Notes: generated by a model not told the origin, from the letters alone. Shown: positions 1-10,847, counted from the first letter of the stretch. The stretch: DNA of 64,000 nucleotides from Rhodospirillales bacterium (GCA_007694935.1 REES01000065.1:1-64000), one strand, 5' to 3'. Translations and numbers: made by a program.

Positions 1-143
1 GCATGGGCAGCATCGGCTGGATGCTGCTGCTGGCCGCGGTGATGGCGGCAGAGAAAAACCTTCCCTGGGGCCGACACCTGAGCAAGCCGCTCGGTGCGGT
101 GCTAATATTGGCGGCCGCGATTCTGGCCGGCGCGGCCGCATGA
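1..143 (+). CDS. DUF2182 membrane protein, C-terminal end only
   Basis: Only the last 46 codons lie in the window, in the frame that begins at base 3; the start is beyond the left edge. The visible part reads as a membrane segment (MGSIGWMLLLAAVMAAEK), a short NLPWGRHLS link and a second hydrophobic helix ending in AAA. The pattern of a helix, then AEKNLPWG, then a final helix is what I know from the end of DUF2182 proteins, predicted metal-binding inner-membrane proteins of unknown function. The family call rests on this fragment alone, so it is good but not certain. Nothing about an operon can be said. Confidence 0.7.
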   Translation, partial: MGSIGWMLLLAAVMAAEKNLPWGRHLSKPLGAVLILAAAILAGAAA

Positions 144-385
144 TCCCCATATAGGGAGCGACCAACCAGGGGCGGCTTGTTTGGAGTTACCCCCTTTGGT
201 CTGAGGTTTCATTGGCACAAACGTCCTTGCCTCCCGGCATGATTTCGCGACGCGCGCAAAAGGCATGGCGAGGCACCCCACTTGGGGGTCGACGCGATCC
301 GGTCCGTGAGCGTAGGGTGCGACCGCTGGGAAACCGGCACTCGCAACGAAATCACCAATTTAATGTTGGGATAGGAGGGTAATTG

Positions 386-1045
386 ATGCGAGGTTTCAAG
401 CGCTGGTTCGCTGCGGTTGCGGCAGCGGCCATCCTGCCGGGTTTGGCCGTCATGGCCGCCCCGGCTCAAGCGGCGAAGGTGACGTTGCCGCTCACACCCT
501 TTAATGTCGCTTCCTGGGACTTCGAAGGGTACGTGGACTTCGAGTTGGTCGGAACAACTCTCGAGACGACCTTCCGGAATGAGTCTCCACAACCGCCTGC
601 CTTGGACACGAACAGTATCGCGAGAATCTACTTCGAAGGAGGCACCAACCTCTTTCTTTCCAACCCGATCCTGACCCCTGGGGCGGGTGTGGACATGGCA
701 GCGGGTGGCAATCCGCCTAATCTGCCCGCTGGAGGCAGCCTGGTACCCGCGTTCAACACGAACGACTTCCGGTTTACAGCTTCCTCTCCGCCCTCGCAAG
801 ACGGCATTAACCCCGGCGAGTGGCTTCTGATAAGCTGGACGGTTGTCGACGGTTTCGATCTGGACACCTACCTCGCGGGCGTTCTGGGGGATGGACCCCG
901 GATCGGCGCTCATGTGCTGAACTGTGTCGATGGGGAGAGCTGCTCGGCCCTGGTGACCCCGGTGCCGGCGGCCCTGCCGCTGTTCATCACGGCCCTGGCC
1001 GGGCTCGGCTTCTTCGGCTGGCGGACCCGGAAGAACGTCGCCTGA
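386..1045 (+). CDS. Secreted protein with VPLPA/PEP-CTERM-type C-terminal sorting signal
   Basis: A 219-residue exported protein of unknown function. It starts with a signal peptide (FKRWFAAVAAAAILPGLAV, cleavage near APAQA) and ends with a three-part tail: VPAALPLF, a hydrophobic helix (ITALAGLGFFGW), and RTRK. This is the layout of VPLPA/PEP-CTERM sorting signals, which in known cases are processed by an exosortase and hold the protein at the cell surface. The middle is a beta-rich domain with two cysteines (NCVDGESC) near the tail and no family I recognise. I chose ATG 386 because AGGAGG at 373-378 sits 7 nt upstream; a TTG at 383 is too close. A strong terminator follows. No exosortase gene is in the window; a second protein with this tail is the phosphatase at 43.4-44.9 kb. 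Confidence 0.82.
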   Translation: MRGFKRWFAAVAAAAILPGLAVMAAPAQAAKVTLPLTPFNVASWDFEGYVDFELVGTTLETTFRNESPQPPALDTNSIARIYFEGGTNLFLSNPILTPGAGVDMAAGGNPPNLPAGGSLVPAFNTNDFRFTASSPPSQDGINPGEWLLISWTVVDGFDLDTYLAGVLGDGPRIGAHVLNCVDGESCSALVTPVPAALPLFITALAGLGFFGWRTRKNVA

Positions 1046-1079
1046 TCAAAAACAAGACGTTCGTTGACCTGATTCGATC

Positions 1080-1108
1080 GGGGCGGCTCCCAAAGAGCCG
1101 CCCCTTTC
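1080..1108 (+). terminator. Rho-independent terminator of the VPLPA protein gene
   Basis: A perfect 10-bp stem (GGGGCGGCTC at 1080-1089, GAGCCGCCCC at 1095-1104) with a 5-nt loop CCAAA is followed by TTTCT. It lies 35 nt after the stop codon of the preceding gene. Confidence 0.85.
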
Positions 1109-1287
1109 TAATGTGCGTTCACGGGAGACTGTACCCCTACCCTGCCAGGCCGGCTCGGCCGGCGAACCGGACGGCCGAACAATCCAACGCTCAGGCGGCA
1201 GCGCCGCTTCGACCGGGTCACCGAAGGTCGGTCGAGGGCGCCCGCCAACGCCGACGAATGCCGCCCCACGCTCACCTCGGGACAGGG

Positions 1288-1983
1288 CTACCGCGCCTCG
1301 AACTGGCGCGTGCCGAACAGGTTGGCGCGGGTTTCCGCGTCCATGTCGCGGTTGAGGTCGGTGCCGGGCGGCGGCACCTGGAGGCCCCGCTGCACCGCCG
1401 GCCGGGCATCGATCGCCTGGAACCAGCGCTTGAGGTTGGGATGGGCGTCAAGATCCTGGCCCTGGCGTCGCCACGGGCGGATCCAGGGATAGCTGGCGAT
1501 ATCGGCGATGGAGTAGTCGCCGCCGAGGTATTCGGCCTCGCCCAGGCGATGGTCCAGCACGCGATAGAGGCGCGTCGTCTCGTTGGTGTAGCGGTCAACC
1601 GCGTAGGGAATGGTCTCCGGCGCGTAGCTGCGAAAGTGGTGGGCCTGACCCAGCATCGGGCCGAGGCCGCCCATCTGGAACATCAGCCACTGCAGCACCC
1701 GGTAGCGGTCCCGCGGCCGGTCGGGCAGAAAGCGCCCGGACTTTTCGGCCAGGTAGATCAGGATGGCACCGGATTCGAACAGGGTCAGAGGGCGGCCGTC
1801 CGGCCCGTCGGGGTCGACGATCACGGGGATGCGGTTGTTGGGGTTGAGGGCGAGGAACGCCGGATCGAACTGCTGCCCCTTGCCGATGTCCACCGGGATC
1901 ATCCGGTAGGGCAGGCCGGTCTCCTCCAGCATGATGGAGACCTTGTAACCGTTGGGCGTACTCCAGGTGTAGAGATCGATCAT
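1288..1983 (-). CDS. yfcG: Glutathione S-transferase family protein (YfcG/Nu-class-like)
   Basis: A 231-residue cytoplasmic glutathione transferase fold protein. The thioredoxin-like N-terminal half begins [17 protein letters not shown] and carries [11 protein letters not shown] and [14 protein letters not shown], the glutathione-binding segments typical of YfcG/YghU-type disulfide-bond oxidoreductases; the all-helical C-terminal half contains [11 protein letters not shown] with the conserved N-cap aspartate. Family members reduce disulfides or peroxides with glutathione. Start at 1983 is chosen because the family begins at MIDLYTW and GGAGGG lies just upstream; the open frame continues to 2067 without family support. 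It stands alone, divergent from DUF4170. Confidence 0.88.
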   Translation of the reverse strand: MIDLYTWSTPNGYKVSIMLEETGLPYRMIPVDIGKGQQFDPAFLALNPNNRIPVIVDPDGPDGRPLTLFESGAILIYLAEKSGRFLPDRPRDRYRVLQWLMFQMGGLGPMLGQAHHFRSYAPETIPYAVDRYTNETTRLYRVLDHRLGEAEYLGGDYSIADIASYPWIRPWRRQGQDLDAHPNLKRWFQAIDARPAVQRGLQVPPPGTDLNRDMDAETRANLFGTRQFEAR

Positions 1984-2094
1984 CCGGCTTCCCTCCGTTG
2001 CAGACCCGCGTAACCGGACCACCGCTATCGTGGCGGCGGCTTCGGCGTTAAGCTTCGGCTGTGGCATCCGACCGGCAGCAGGGACTCAATCACC

Positions 2095-2325
2095 ATGGAC
2101 AAGCCGCTCTTGCATCTGGTGTTCGGTGGCGAGGTCAAGGATCCCCGCGGCACCGACTTCGTCGACACGGATAAGCTGGACATCGTCGGCATCTTCCCCG
2201 ACTACCGGTCCGCCCTGGCGGCCTGGCGCGGTGTCAGCCAGCAGCATGTCGACCACGCCCACATCAAGTATGTCATCGTGCATCTGCACCGCCTGCTGGA
2301 GCCGGACCGGGAGGCGCCGGGCTGA
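2095..2325 (+). CDS. DUF4170 domain-containing protein
   Basis: A 76-residue protein matching the short DUF4170 family, which is largely alphaproteobacterial and functionally uncharacterised. Visible family features are the opening LHLVFGGEVKDP, the FPDYRSALAAW segment (an acidic-aromatic turn followed by a helix) and the closing VDHAHIKYVIVHLHRLL strand. No signal peptide or membrane segment. Its last 53 bases overlap the 3' end of the uracil-DNA glycosylase gene on the other strand, so both transcripts share antisense sequence. Confidence 0.82.
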   Translation: MDKPLLHLVFGGEVKDPRGTDFVDTDKLDIVGIFPDYRSALAAWRGVSQQHVDHAHIKYVIVHLHRLLEPDREAPG

Positions 2326-2992
2326 GCGCGCCGGCACCGACCGCGGTGGGGTGATCGCAGGCAGCGAGCAGGTCCCGGAACACGGCGTGGAACATCCCTT
2401 CGGTGAGCCGCCCGGTGCTGGTATTGAGCCGGGAGCAATGATAGCTGTCGGCCACGATGAGGCCGTCGGGAAGCCGATGCAGCCGGCCGTGGCCGAACGG
2501 AAACCGGCTGGGGCGGTGACCGAGCGCGGCGAAGGTGGCCGCATGGGCAATGGTCCCCAGCGCCAGCACCGCCCGAAGGCGGCCGAGGGCGCCCAGTTCG
2601 GCGGCGAGGAAGCCGCGGCAGCAGCCGATCTCTTCCGGGGTCGGTCGGTTGGCCGGCGGCACGCAACGCACTGCATTGGTGATGCGGCAGCCGCGCAGGA
2701 CCAGGCCATCATCGGCGGCAGCGCCGTAGCGGCCTTCGGCGAGTCCGAAGCCGAGCAGGGTCGAATACAGCAAGGTGCCCGCATGGTCGCCGGTGAACGG
2801 CCGCCCGGTCCGGTTGGCGCCCCGCAGGCCGGGGGCGAGGCCGACGATCAGAAGCCACGCCTCCGCCCCGCCGAACGACGGTACCGGTGCGTTGTGCCAA
2901 TCCGGGTGGCACGCACGGTTCTCGCCGCGATAGGCGGCAAGCCGCGGGCATAGCGGACAGTCCCGCCCCGGGCCGGAGCCGTCGCCGGCCAT
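2273..2992 (-). CDS. Uracil-DNA glycosylase, type 5 (UdgB-like)
   Basis: A 239-residue DNA repair enzyme that removes uracil and related damaged bases. The family 5 signature is clear: GLAPGLRGANRTGRPFTGD at about residues 51-69, with no catalytic Asp or Asn in the usual family 1 place, and a late HCSRLNTSTGRLT segment. CPLCPRL near the N-terminus, with a later Cys pair (EEIGCCRG), fits the 4Fe-4S cluster of this family. Start ATG 2992 precedes the first cluster cysteines. The C-terminal tail (about 25 residues rich in Pro, Ala and Gly) is longer than usual and is encoded in the stretch that overlaps DUF4170. Confidence 0.9.
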   Translation of the reverse strand: MAGDGSGPGRDCPLCPRLAAYRGENRACHPDWHNAPVPSFGGAEAWLLIVGLAPGLRGANRTGRPFTGDHAGTLLYSTLLGFGLAEGRYGAAADDGLVLRGCRITNAVRCVPPANRPTPEEIGCCRGFLAAELGALGRLRAVLALGTIAHAATFAALGHRPSRFPFGHGRLHRLPDGLIVADSYHCSRLNTSTGRLTEGMFHAVFRDLLAACDHPTAVGAGALSPAPPGPAPAGGADAR

Positions 2993-3017
2993 GGTCCCCG
3001 CCGCCCGCCCCCGGGGA

Positions 3018-3626
3018 TCAGGCGTCTTCCATGAAGTCGGCGCTGTCAGCCGGCGCCGCCGACGTGACGGCAGCCGGATAACGTTCCTCCCGGCCCGGGA
3101 CGATCCGGGCGATCAGAGGCTGGAGGTCCTGCAACTCGATGAAGGCATCAGCCTGACGCCGCAGCTCGTCCGCCACCATCGGCGGTTGCGAGCGGATGGT
3201 GCTGACAATGGTGACACGAACGCCGCGGCGCTGCACCGCCTCGACCAGGCGGCGGAAGTCACCGTCGCCCGAGAACAGCACGACATGGTCGACGTGCTCG
3301 GCCATCTCCATCACATCGATGGCAAGCTCGATATCCATGTTGCCCTTGATCTTGCGGCGCCCGGAGGCGTCGGTGAACTCCTTGATCGGCTTGGTGACCA
3401 TGGTGTAGCCGTTGTAATCCAGCCAGTCGACCAACGGCCGAATCGGTGAATACTCTTGATCCTCCATGAGGGCGGTATAGTAGAATGCACGAATCAATCG
3501 CGCCTTCTCGGAAAATATCTCCAGCAATCTTTTATAGTCGATATCGAAGCCCAGGGATTTGGCCGCAGAATATAGATTTGATCCATCAATAAACAGGGCA
3601 ATGCGCTCGTTATTATAAAAAGTCAT
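3018..3626 (-). CDS. NYN-domain (LabA/DUF88) protein, putative RNase
   Basis: A 202-residue protein of the LabA/DUF88 branch of NYN domains, which have a PIN-like nuclease fold. Key acidic residues appear in order: the start ALFIDGSNLY (Asp), the middle KGNMDIELAIDVMEMA (Asp), and VVLFSGDGDF (two Asp). The substrate is unknown, though RNA is most likely from the family. ATG 3626 is preferred over the longer frame from 3662 because GGGAGAT lies upstream and the family starts near FYNNERIALFIDG. The first 150 bases use A/T-ending codons far more than the rest of the gene. It is divergent from folK. Confidence 0.85.
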   Translation of the reverse strand: MTFYNNERIALFIDGSNLYSAAKSLGFDIDYKRLLEIFSEKARLIRAFYYTALMEDQEYSPIRPLVDWLDYNGYTMVTKPIKEFTDASGRRKIKGNMDIELAIDVMEMAEHVDHVVLFSGDGDFRRLVEAVQRRGVRVTIVSTIRSQPPMVADELRRQADAFIELQDLQPLIARIVPGREERYPAAVTSAAPADSADFMEDA

Positions 3627-3786
3627 CGGTATCTCCCTTTGTTTTCGTTGCGCCCCCTGCACGTAAAGCGGGCAGCGGGTTGGGCCTTGAACTTCTCATC
3701 CCCATGGGATTGGGGCAGCGAGATTACACATTGTCGACATGGTATGGTAGCGTGGTGTGCGCAAGATCGCGACCGGGGCACCCGTC

Positions 3787-4293
3787 ATGATATTCATCGG
3801 CATCGGCGGCAACTTGGCCACCGCACGCCATGGACCGCCGCTGACCACCTGCGCTGCGGCCCTGGCCGCGCTCCCCCGGCACGATATCGTCGTGGTTTGC
3901 CGCTCACGCTGGTATCGGAGCAGGCCGGTGCCGCCCTCGGACCAACCCCCCTACGTCAACGCCGTCGCCCACGTGACGACCGATCTCGACCCGCTCCGCC
4001 TGCTGCAGACGCTGCATGCCGTGGAGGCACGGTTCGGACGCCGCCGCGGCGTGCCCAACGCAGCGCGGCCGGTGGACCTCGACCTCCTCGCCTACGGCGC
4101 CCAAATCCGGGATCGCGATAGCGGCATCGTGCTTCCCCACCCCCGCATGCATCAGCGCCGCTTCGTGCTTCAGCCGCTGGCGGAGCTGGCGCCGTCCTGG
4201 CGCCATCCGCGCCTCGGGCTGACGACGCTGGAGATGCTGGCGCAGGTGCCGAAAGACCAGGTGGCGGAGCCGTTGGATGAGGCGGCCGATTGA
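3787..4293 (+). CDS. folK: 2-amino-4-hydroxy-6-hydroxymethyldihydropteridine pyrophosphokinase
   Basis: FolK, 168 residues, transfers pyrophosphate from ATP to the pterin alcohol before dihydropteroate synthesis in folate biosynthesis. Visible family features: the opening IFIGIGGNLA, SRWYRSRPV with the PPYVNAV strand, FGRRRGVPNAARPVDLDLLAYG with the paired aspartates that hold magnesium, and LPHPRMHQRRFVLQPLAEL. ATG 3787 starts right at the first strand; a GTG at 3757 would add ten residues without support. No folP or folB is nearby; rpoZ follows after 124 nt and probably has its own promoter. Confidence 0.93.
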   Translation: MIFIGIGGNLATARHGPPLTTCAAALAALPRHDIVVVCRSRWYRSRPVPPSDQPPYVNAVAHVTTDLDPLRLLQTLHAVEARFGRRRGVPNAARPVDLDLLAYGAQIRDRDSGIVLPHPRMHQRRFVLQPLAELAPSWRHPRLGLTTLEMLAQVPKDQVAEPLDEAAD

Positions 4294-4318
4294 TTGCCGG
4301 CCCGGTGCAGCCTATAGA
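4290..4318 (+). promoter_or_regulatory. Putative sigma-70 promoter for rpoZ
   Basis: TTGATT at 4290-4295 and TATAGA at 4313-4318 are 17 bp apart, about 100 nt before rpoZ. The -35 element overlaps the folK stop codon. Match by eye only. Confidence 0.4.
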
Positions 4319-4417
4319 ATAGGGTGGTGGATTGTGACGTGGCACTGTGCCGGACGCCGCCGCGGCGACGATGGATGCGGGGCGGCACCGGCGCACTTCG
4401 GGATGGAGAGAAGCTGA

Positions 4418-4891
4418 ATGGCACGCGTTACCGTTGAGGATTGCGTCCAACGGGTTCCCAACCGGTTCGAACTGGTCATGCTGGCGGCGCAGCGTGGGCG
4501 CAGTATTGGTTCCGGCGCGCCGCTGACGGTGGACCGGGACAACGACAAGAACGCGGTGGTGGCCCTCCGGGAGATTGCCGATGGCACGATCAACCTTCCG
4601 GATATCGAAAACAACCTGATCCAAAGCCTGCAGAAGGTCGTGGAACTGGAAGAACCGACCATCGAAGAATTGGACCTGCTGTCGGTTCAGAACGACATCC
4701 TGTCGGAGCAGGGGGAAGCGGCTCCGGATGCCGAGATCGCCGCCGATGATCTTCACCTTGAGGGTGAGGGCGGGGAGGACATCGACGTGCTCGCGGACGC
4801 CGAAGCCCTTTTCGAGGGCGAGGAGTCGGACGAGGAGCCGGAGTCCCAGGATGACGGCGCGCCTGGTTCCGACAGCGAGGACGAGACCTGA
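4418..4891 (+). CDS. rpoZ: RNA polymerase omega subunit with long acidic tail
   Basis: Omega binds and stabilises the beta-prime subunit of RNA polymerase. The conserved core begins [26 protein letters not shown] and includes [15 protein letters not shown], both diagnostic. At 157 residues it is far longer than the roughly 90 of E. coli: from about residue 80 the chain is an acidic tail rich in Glu, Asp, Gly and Ser (for example [14 protein letters not shown]). Alphaproteobacterial omegas are often somewhat extended, but this tail is strikingly negative. It precedes rel by 55 nt, the usual bacterial pairing of omega with the ppGpp enzyme. Confidence 0.95.
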   Translation: MARVTVEDCVQRVPNRFELVMLAAQRGRSIGSGAPLTVDRDNDKNAVVALREIADGTINLPDIENNLIQSLQKVVELEEPTIEELDLLSVQNDILSEQGEAAPDAEIAADDLHLEGEGGEDIDVLADAEALFEGEESDEEPESQDDGAPGSDSEDET

Positions 4892-4946
4892 GGCTTCGAC
4901 ATTCCCGTGGAGACAGGGGCCGCGTTGACGCCGCCCCGGGGTCGCG

Positions 4947-7100
<2,154 letters not shown>

Positions 7101-7148
7101 CCGGTCGCATCCGCGCTGCCCCACCTTACCGGAAGGCAAGTATCGCAG

Positions 7149-7913
7149 ATGGCACGCTACCTCCGCTTGGGCGTCAACATCGACCACGTGGCCACGGTGC
7201 GGAATGCCCGTGGCGGCTCCCATCCCGACCCGGTGCGTGCCGCCGTCATGGCCATTCAGGCAGGCGCGGATGGGATCACCGCCCACTTGCGGGAGGACCG
7301 GCGCCACATCACCGATGCCGATCTCGACCGCCTGATGCGCGAGGTGCGGGCCCCCTTTAACCTGGAGATGGCGGCCACCGACGAAATGCTGCGGATCGCC
7401 CTCGCCCACCGTCCGCACGCCGTCTGCCTGGTCCCCGAGCGACGCGAGGAGCGCACCACCGAAGGGGGGCTCGATGCGGTGGCCGGCCCGGCATCCCTGG
7501 CCCCGGCGGTCCGGACCCTCCGGGAGGCCGGCATCCGCGTGTCGCTGTTCATCGAGCCGACGGTCGAGCAGGTCGAGGCGGCGGCAGCGCTGGGGGCGCC
7601 GGCAGTGGAACTGCATACCGGCGCCTATTGTCATGCCGCCGGGGACGGTGCGGCAAGGGAACTGGCCCGCATCGTCGCCGCGGCGGCGCGGTGCGACGCT
7701 CTCGGCCTGGAGTGCCATGCCGGGCATGGCCTGACCTATGACAATGTCGCGCCCATTGCCGCCATCGAGCCGATGGCAGAGCTCAACATCGGGCACTTCC
7801 TGGTGGGGGAAGCGGTGTTCATCGGCTTGGAGGCGAGCATTCGGCGGATGCGTGCGGTGATGGAAGGAGCCCGCGCCGCCGGAGCGACCGGGCTGATCGG
7901 ACTGTCGCGATGA
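7149..7913 (+). CDS. pdxJ: Pyridoxine 5'-phosphate synthase
   Basis: PdxJ, 254 residues, joins 1-deoxyxylulose 5-phosphate and 3-amino-2-oxopropyl phosphate to form pyridoxine 5'-phosphate (vitamin B6). The TIM-barrel family motifs are clear: [17 protein letters not shown] at the start, [13 protein letters not shown] with catalytic and substrate-binding residues, [34 protein letters not shown] and [11 protein letters not shown]. Start ATG 7149 has GGAAGG upstream. Its stop overlaps the acpS start (ATGA), so the two are translationally coupled. Confidence 0.97.
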   Translation: MARYLRLGVNIDHVATVRNARGGSHPDPVRAAVMAIQAGADGITAHLREDRRHITDADLDRLMREVRAPFNLEMAATDEMLRIALAHRPHAVCLVPERREERTTEGGLDAVAGPASLAPAVRTLREAGIRVSLFIEPTVEQVEAAAALGAPAVELHTGAYCHAAGDGAARELARIVAAAARCDALGLECHAGHGLTYDNVAPIAAIEPMAELNIGHFLVGEAVFIGLEASIRRMRAVMEGARAAGATGLIGLSR

Positions 7914-8332
7914 TCATCGGCGTCGGCACCGACCTGCTGGACATCCGCCGGATCGAGCAGACCCTCGCCCGCTTCGGCGAGCGATTCTGCGCGCGCGTGT
8001 TCGTGGAGAGCGAGCGGGTGCGGTGCGACCGCCGGGCCAATCGTGCGGCCTGCTACGCCCAGCGCTATGCCGCCAAGGAAGCCTGCGCCAAGGCGCTCGG
8101 CACCGGCCTGCGCCAGGGAGTGTTCTGGCGGGACATGGTGGTGACCAGCCTGCCGTCGGGGAAACCGATCCTGACCCTGACCGGGGGGGCGAGGCGCCGG
8201 CTGGAGAAGCTGCTGCCCGAGGGGATGAATGCCGCTATCGAGGTGACCCTGACCGACGAATACCCGATGGCGCATGCGGTGGTGGTGATCTCGGCGGTGC
8301 CGAACGGGATCAAGGGGCCGCCGGTTGCTTGA
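7910..8332 (+). CDS. acpS: Holo-[acyl-carrier-protein] synthase
   Basis: AcpS, 140 residues, transfers 4'-phosphopantetheine from CoA to the serine of acyl carrier protein. The magnesium-binding pattern is present: [10 protein letters not shown] (Asp8) and [14 protein letters not shown] (Glu). The [11 protein letters not shown] and AHAVVVISA strands complete the fold. The ATG at 7910 overlaps the pdxJ stop by four bases. Coupling to pdxJ and the following lepB-rnc-era run is the standard alphaproteobacterial order. Confidence 0.95.
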   Translation: MIIGVGTDLLDIRRIEQTLARFGERFCARVFVESERVRCDRRANRAACYAQRYAAKEACAKALGTGLRQGVFWRDMVVTSLPSGKPILTLTGGARRRLEKLLPEGMNAAIEVTLTDEYPMAHAVVVISAVPNGIKGPPVA

Positions 8333-8426
8333 CAGCCTCCGCCGGGGCTGGCTTGATCGCGCCCGGACGCGCAAAGCGCCCGTCAGCACCCCGCCCGGCG
8401 ATCGCGCCCGGGCCGACAGGAGTTCC

Positions 8427-9161
8427 ATGGAAAAGCGCAAGGAAGGCGGCTTCGGCGAACTGCTGCGAACGATCATCTACGCCGTGCTGATCGCGCTGGT
8501 GGTGCGCACGGTCGCCTACGAGCCGTTCAGCATCCCGTCGGGCTCGATGATTCCGACCCTGCTGGTGGGAGACTACCTGTTCGTCTCCAAGTACTCCTAC
8601 GGCTACAGCCGGTACTCCCTGCCGCTCAGTCTGCCGCTGTTCTCGGGGCGACTGTTCGCCTCCGAGCCGGAACGGGGCGACGTCGCCGTGTTCAAGCTGC
8701 CGACCGACAACACCACCGACTACATCAAGAGGATCGTCGGACTGCCCGGCGATACCATTCAGCTCATCGGCGGCATCCTGCACATCAACGGCGAAGCGGT
8801 GGAGCGGATCGAAGACAGCGCCTTCACCTTTACCGACGCTGCCGGCACCGTGCGGGCGCTCAGGCGGTACATCGAGGTGCTGCCCAATGGCCGCCGCCAC
8901 ACCATCGTCGAGCTGACCGACCACGGACCGTTCGACAACACCCCGCCTTACCGGGTGCCGGAGGGCCATTACTTCGCGCTCGGCGACAACCGGGACAGCT
9001 CCCGCGACAGCCGGTTCCTTGATGAAGTCGGCTACATTCCGTTCGAGAACCTGATCGGACGGGCCGAGATCATTTTCTTCTCGGTGGATGGCCGGATTTG
9101 GGAGTTCTGGCGATGGCCCAGCACGGTCCGGGCGGGACGACTGTTCACCCGCATCGAATGA
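8427..9161 (+). CDS. lepB: Signal peptidase I
   Basis: LepB, 244 residues, removes signal peptides at the outer face of the inner membrane. One N-terminal membrane helix (LLRTIIYAVLIALVVRTV) precedes the catalytic serine in PFSIPSGSMIPTL and the catalytic lysine in TDYIKRIVGLPGD; GDNRDSSRDSRFLDEVG is the family's last box. I chose ATG 8427, which follows GACAGGAG, over the frame opening at 8325, whose extra residues look like non-coding DNA. The stop codon overlaps the likely rnc start (ATGA). Confidence 0.95.
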   Translation: MEKRKEGGFGELLRTIIYAVLIALVVRTVAYEPFSIPSGSMIPTLLVGDYLFVSKYSYGYSRYSLPLSLPLFSGRLFASEPERGDVAVFKLPTDNTTDYIKRIVGLPGDTIQLIGGILHINGEAVERIEDSAFTFTDAAGTVRALRRYIEVLPNGRRHTIVELTDHGPFDNTPPYRVPEGHYFALGDNRDSSRDSRFLDEVGYIPFENLIGRAEIIFFSVDGRIWEFWRWPSTVRAGRLFTRIE

Positions 9162-9886
9162 TCGCCAAACCCGTCGCACCATCCGACGGATCATCCATGC
9201 TCGATGGTCTGACCCCGCAGCTCGACCACGACTTTGCCGATCCGCTGCTGCTGCAGGAAGCCCTGACCCACGCCAGCGCCGTTGGCCAAGCCGGTGCTTC
9301 ACGGCGCTCCAACGAGCGGCTCGAGTTCCTGGGTGACCGGGTGCTCGGGCTGATCGTGGCGGAACTGCTGTATGACGCGTTTCCTCGGGAGGCGGAGGGG
9401 GCGCTGGCCCGTCGCTATGCCGCCCTGGTCCGCCGCGACGCGCTGGCCCGGGTTGCCGAAGCGATCGACCTCGGTGCCTTCATCCGGCTTTCCCGCGGCG
9501 AGGAGGAAGCCGGTGGCCGGCGCAATCCGGGCCTGTTGGCCGACACCTGCGAGGCTGTGATCGCGGCTGTGTATCTGGACGGCGGCCTGCCGGCGGCCCG
9601 GGCGTTCATCAGGCGGCACTGGTGGACGATGATCGGGGAGACGGCGCGTCCGCCCAAGGATTCGAAGACGGCGCTGCAGGAATGGGCGCAGGCCCGCGGC
9701 CTGCCCTTGCCCCGGTATCGCGAGATCGGGCGCGCCGGACCGCCGCACGCACCCACCTTCTCCGTCGAGGTGACGGTCGAGGGACTTGAGTCGACCACGG
9801 CCGGCGGAGCGTCCAAGCGGGTGGCCGAGCAGGCGGCGGCGGAAACCATGCTGGCACGCATCCATGACACCGACCACGCCGGCTGA
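9158..9886 (+). CDS. rnc: Ribonuclease III
   Basis: RNase III cuts double-stranded RNA in rRNA and mRNA processing. The catalytic box NERLEFLGDRVLGL and the later DTCEAVIAAVYLDGG with its metal-binding Asp and Glu are intact; the C-terminal half (KTALQEWAQARGLPLPRY to AGGASKRVAEQAAAETML) is a double-stranded RNA-binding domain. Start 9158 is chosen for its four-base overlap with the lepB stop (242 residues); ATG 9197 (MLDGLTPQ) is an equally good family start and would give 229 residues. The 3' end overlaps era by 23 nt. Confidence 0.95.
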   Translation: MIAKPVAPSDGSSMLDGLTPQLDHDFADPLLLQEALTHASAVGQAGASRRSNERLEFLGDRVLGLIVAELLYDAFPREAEGALARRYAALVRRDALARVAEAIDLGAFIRLSRGEEEAGGRRNPGLLADTCEAVIAAVYLDGGLPAARAFIRRHWWTMIGETARPPKDSKTALQEWAQARGLPLPRYREIGRAGPPHAPTFSVEVTVEGLESTTAGGASKRVAEQAAAETMLARIHDTDHAG

Positions 9887-10817
9887 ACCACCGGGCGGAC
9901 CGGACGCCGACGCCGAGCCGATCGGGACGGCGACCCGATGCGGATTCGCCGCCGTGTTGGGGGCGCCCAACGTGGGCAAATCGACGCTGGTCAACCGCCT
10001 GGTGGGAACCAAGGTGAGCATCGTCTCGCCGCGGGTGCAAACCACCCGGTCCCGGGTGCTCGGCATCGCGCTGCAGGGCAACGCCCAGCTCATCCTGGTG
10101 GACACCCCGGGAGTGTTCGTCCCGCGCCGGCGGCTGGACCGGGCGATGGTGGCGGCAGCCTGGAGCGGTGCGACGGACGCCGACATCCTGGTGGTGATGG
10201 TCGATGCGGTCGCCGGTATCACCGACGATACCGGCCGCATCCTCGCAAACCTGCGCCCGGGCGGCCGGCCCGCCCTGGCCGTACTCAACAAGGTTGATGC
10301 GGTTGCCAAGCCGAGGCTGCTCACCCTCGCCGACGAGGTATCGCAGACCGGTCCGTTCAGCGATGTCTTCATGGTCTCGGCACTGACCGGCGACGGCGTG
10401 GACACGTTGGCAACGGCCCTTTACGCCCGGCTGCCGATCGGTCCCTGGCTGTTTCCGGAGGAGCAGGTGTCGGATATGCCGGAACGTCTGCTGGCCGCCG
10501 AGATCACCCGGGAGAAGCTGTACCTGCAGCTCCGCCAGGAACTCCCCTATGCCAGCGCGGTGGAGACCGAACGCTGGACCGAGCGGGACGACGGCAGCGT
10601 CCGCATCGACCAGGTGATCTACGTCATCCGCCCCAATCAGAAGGCGATCATTCTCGGCAAAGGCGGCCAGCGCATCCGCGAGATCGGCCGGGCGGCTCGT
10701 AGCGAGCTGGAGCAGCTTCTGGACCGCCGGGTACACCTGTTCCTTTATGTCAAGGTCCGCGACTGGACCGACGACCCCGAGCGCTTCCGCGATCTCGGGC
10801 TCGACTACGGTGCCTGA
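9864..10817 (+). CDS. era: GTPase Era
   Basis: Era, 317 residues, is the essential GTPase that binds 16S rRNA during small-subunit maturation. G motifs: GAPNVGKSTL, an effector-loop threonine in VQTTRSRVLG, VDTPGVF, and LNKVD; the KH RNA-binding domain carries IILGKGGQRIREIG. The start at ATG 9864 lies within the end of rnc; the first 20 residues (rich in Pro, Thr, Ala, Asp) precede the GTPase core. In most relatives recO follows on the same strand, but here era runs into parC from the opposite strand with 30 nt between stops. Confidence 0.96.
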   Translation: MTPTTPAEPPGGPDADAEPIGTATRCGFAAVLGAPNVGKSTLVNRLVGTKVSIVSPRVQTTRSRVLGIALQGNAQLILVDTPGVFVPRRRLDRAMVAAAWSGATDADILVVMVDAVAGITDDTGRILANLRPGGRPALAVLNKVDAVAKPRLLTLADEVSQTGPFSDVFMVSALTGDGVDTLATALYARLPIGPWLFPEEQVSDMPERLLAAEITREKLYLQLRQELPYASAVETERWTERDDGSVRIDQVIYVIRPNQKAIILGKGGQRIREIGRAARSELEQLLDRRVHLFLYVKVRDWTDDPERFRDLGLDYGA

Positions 10818-10847
10818 CCGGACGAGCGGGGATGCGGGTCCGGCGGC

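Noticed and set aside
213-233. RpoN (sigma-54) promoter like TTGGCAC then TTGC before the VPLPA gene
   Set aside because: The spacing between the GG and GC elements is 13 nt rather than 10.
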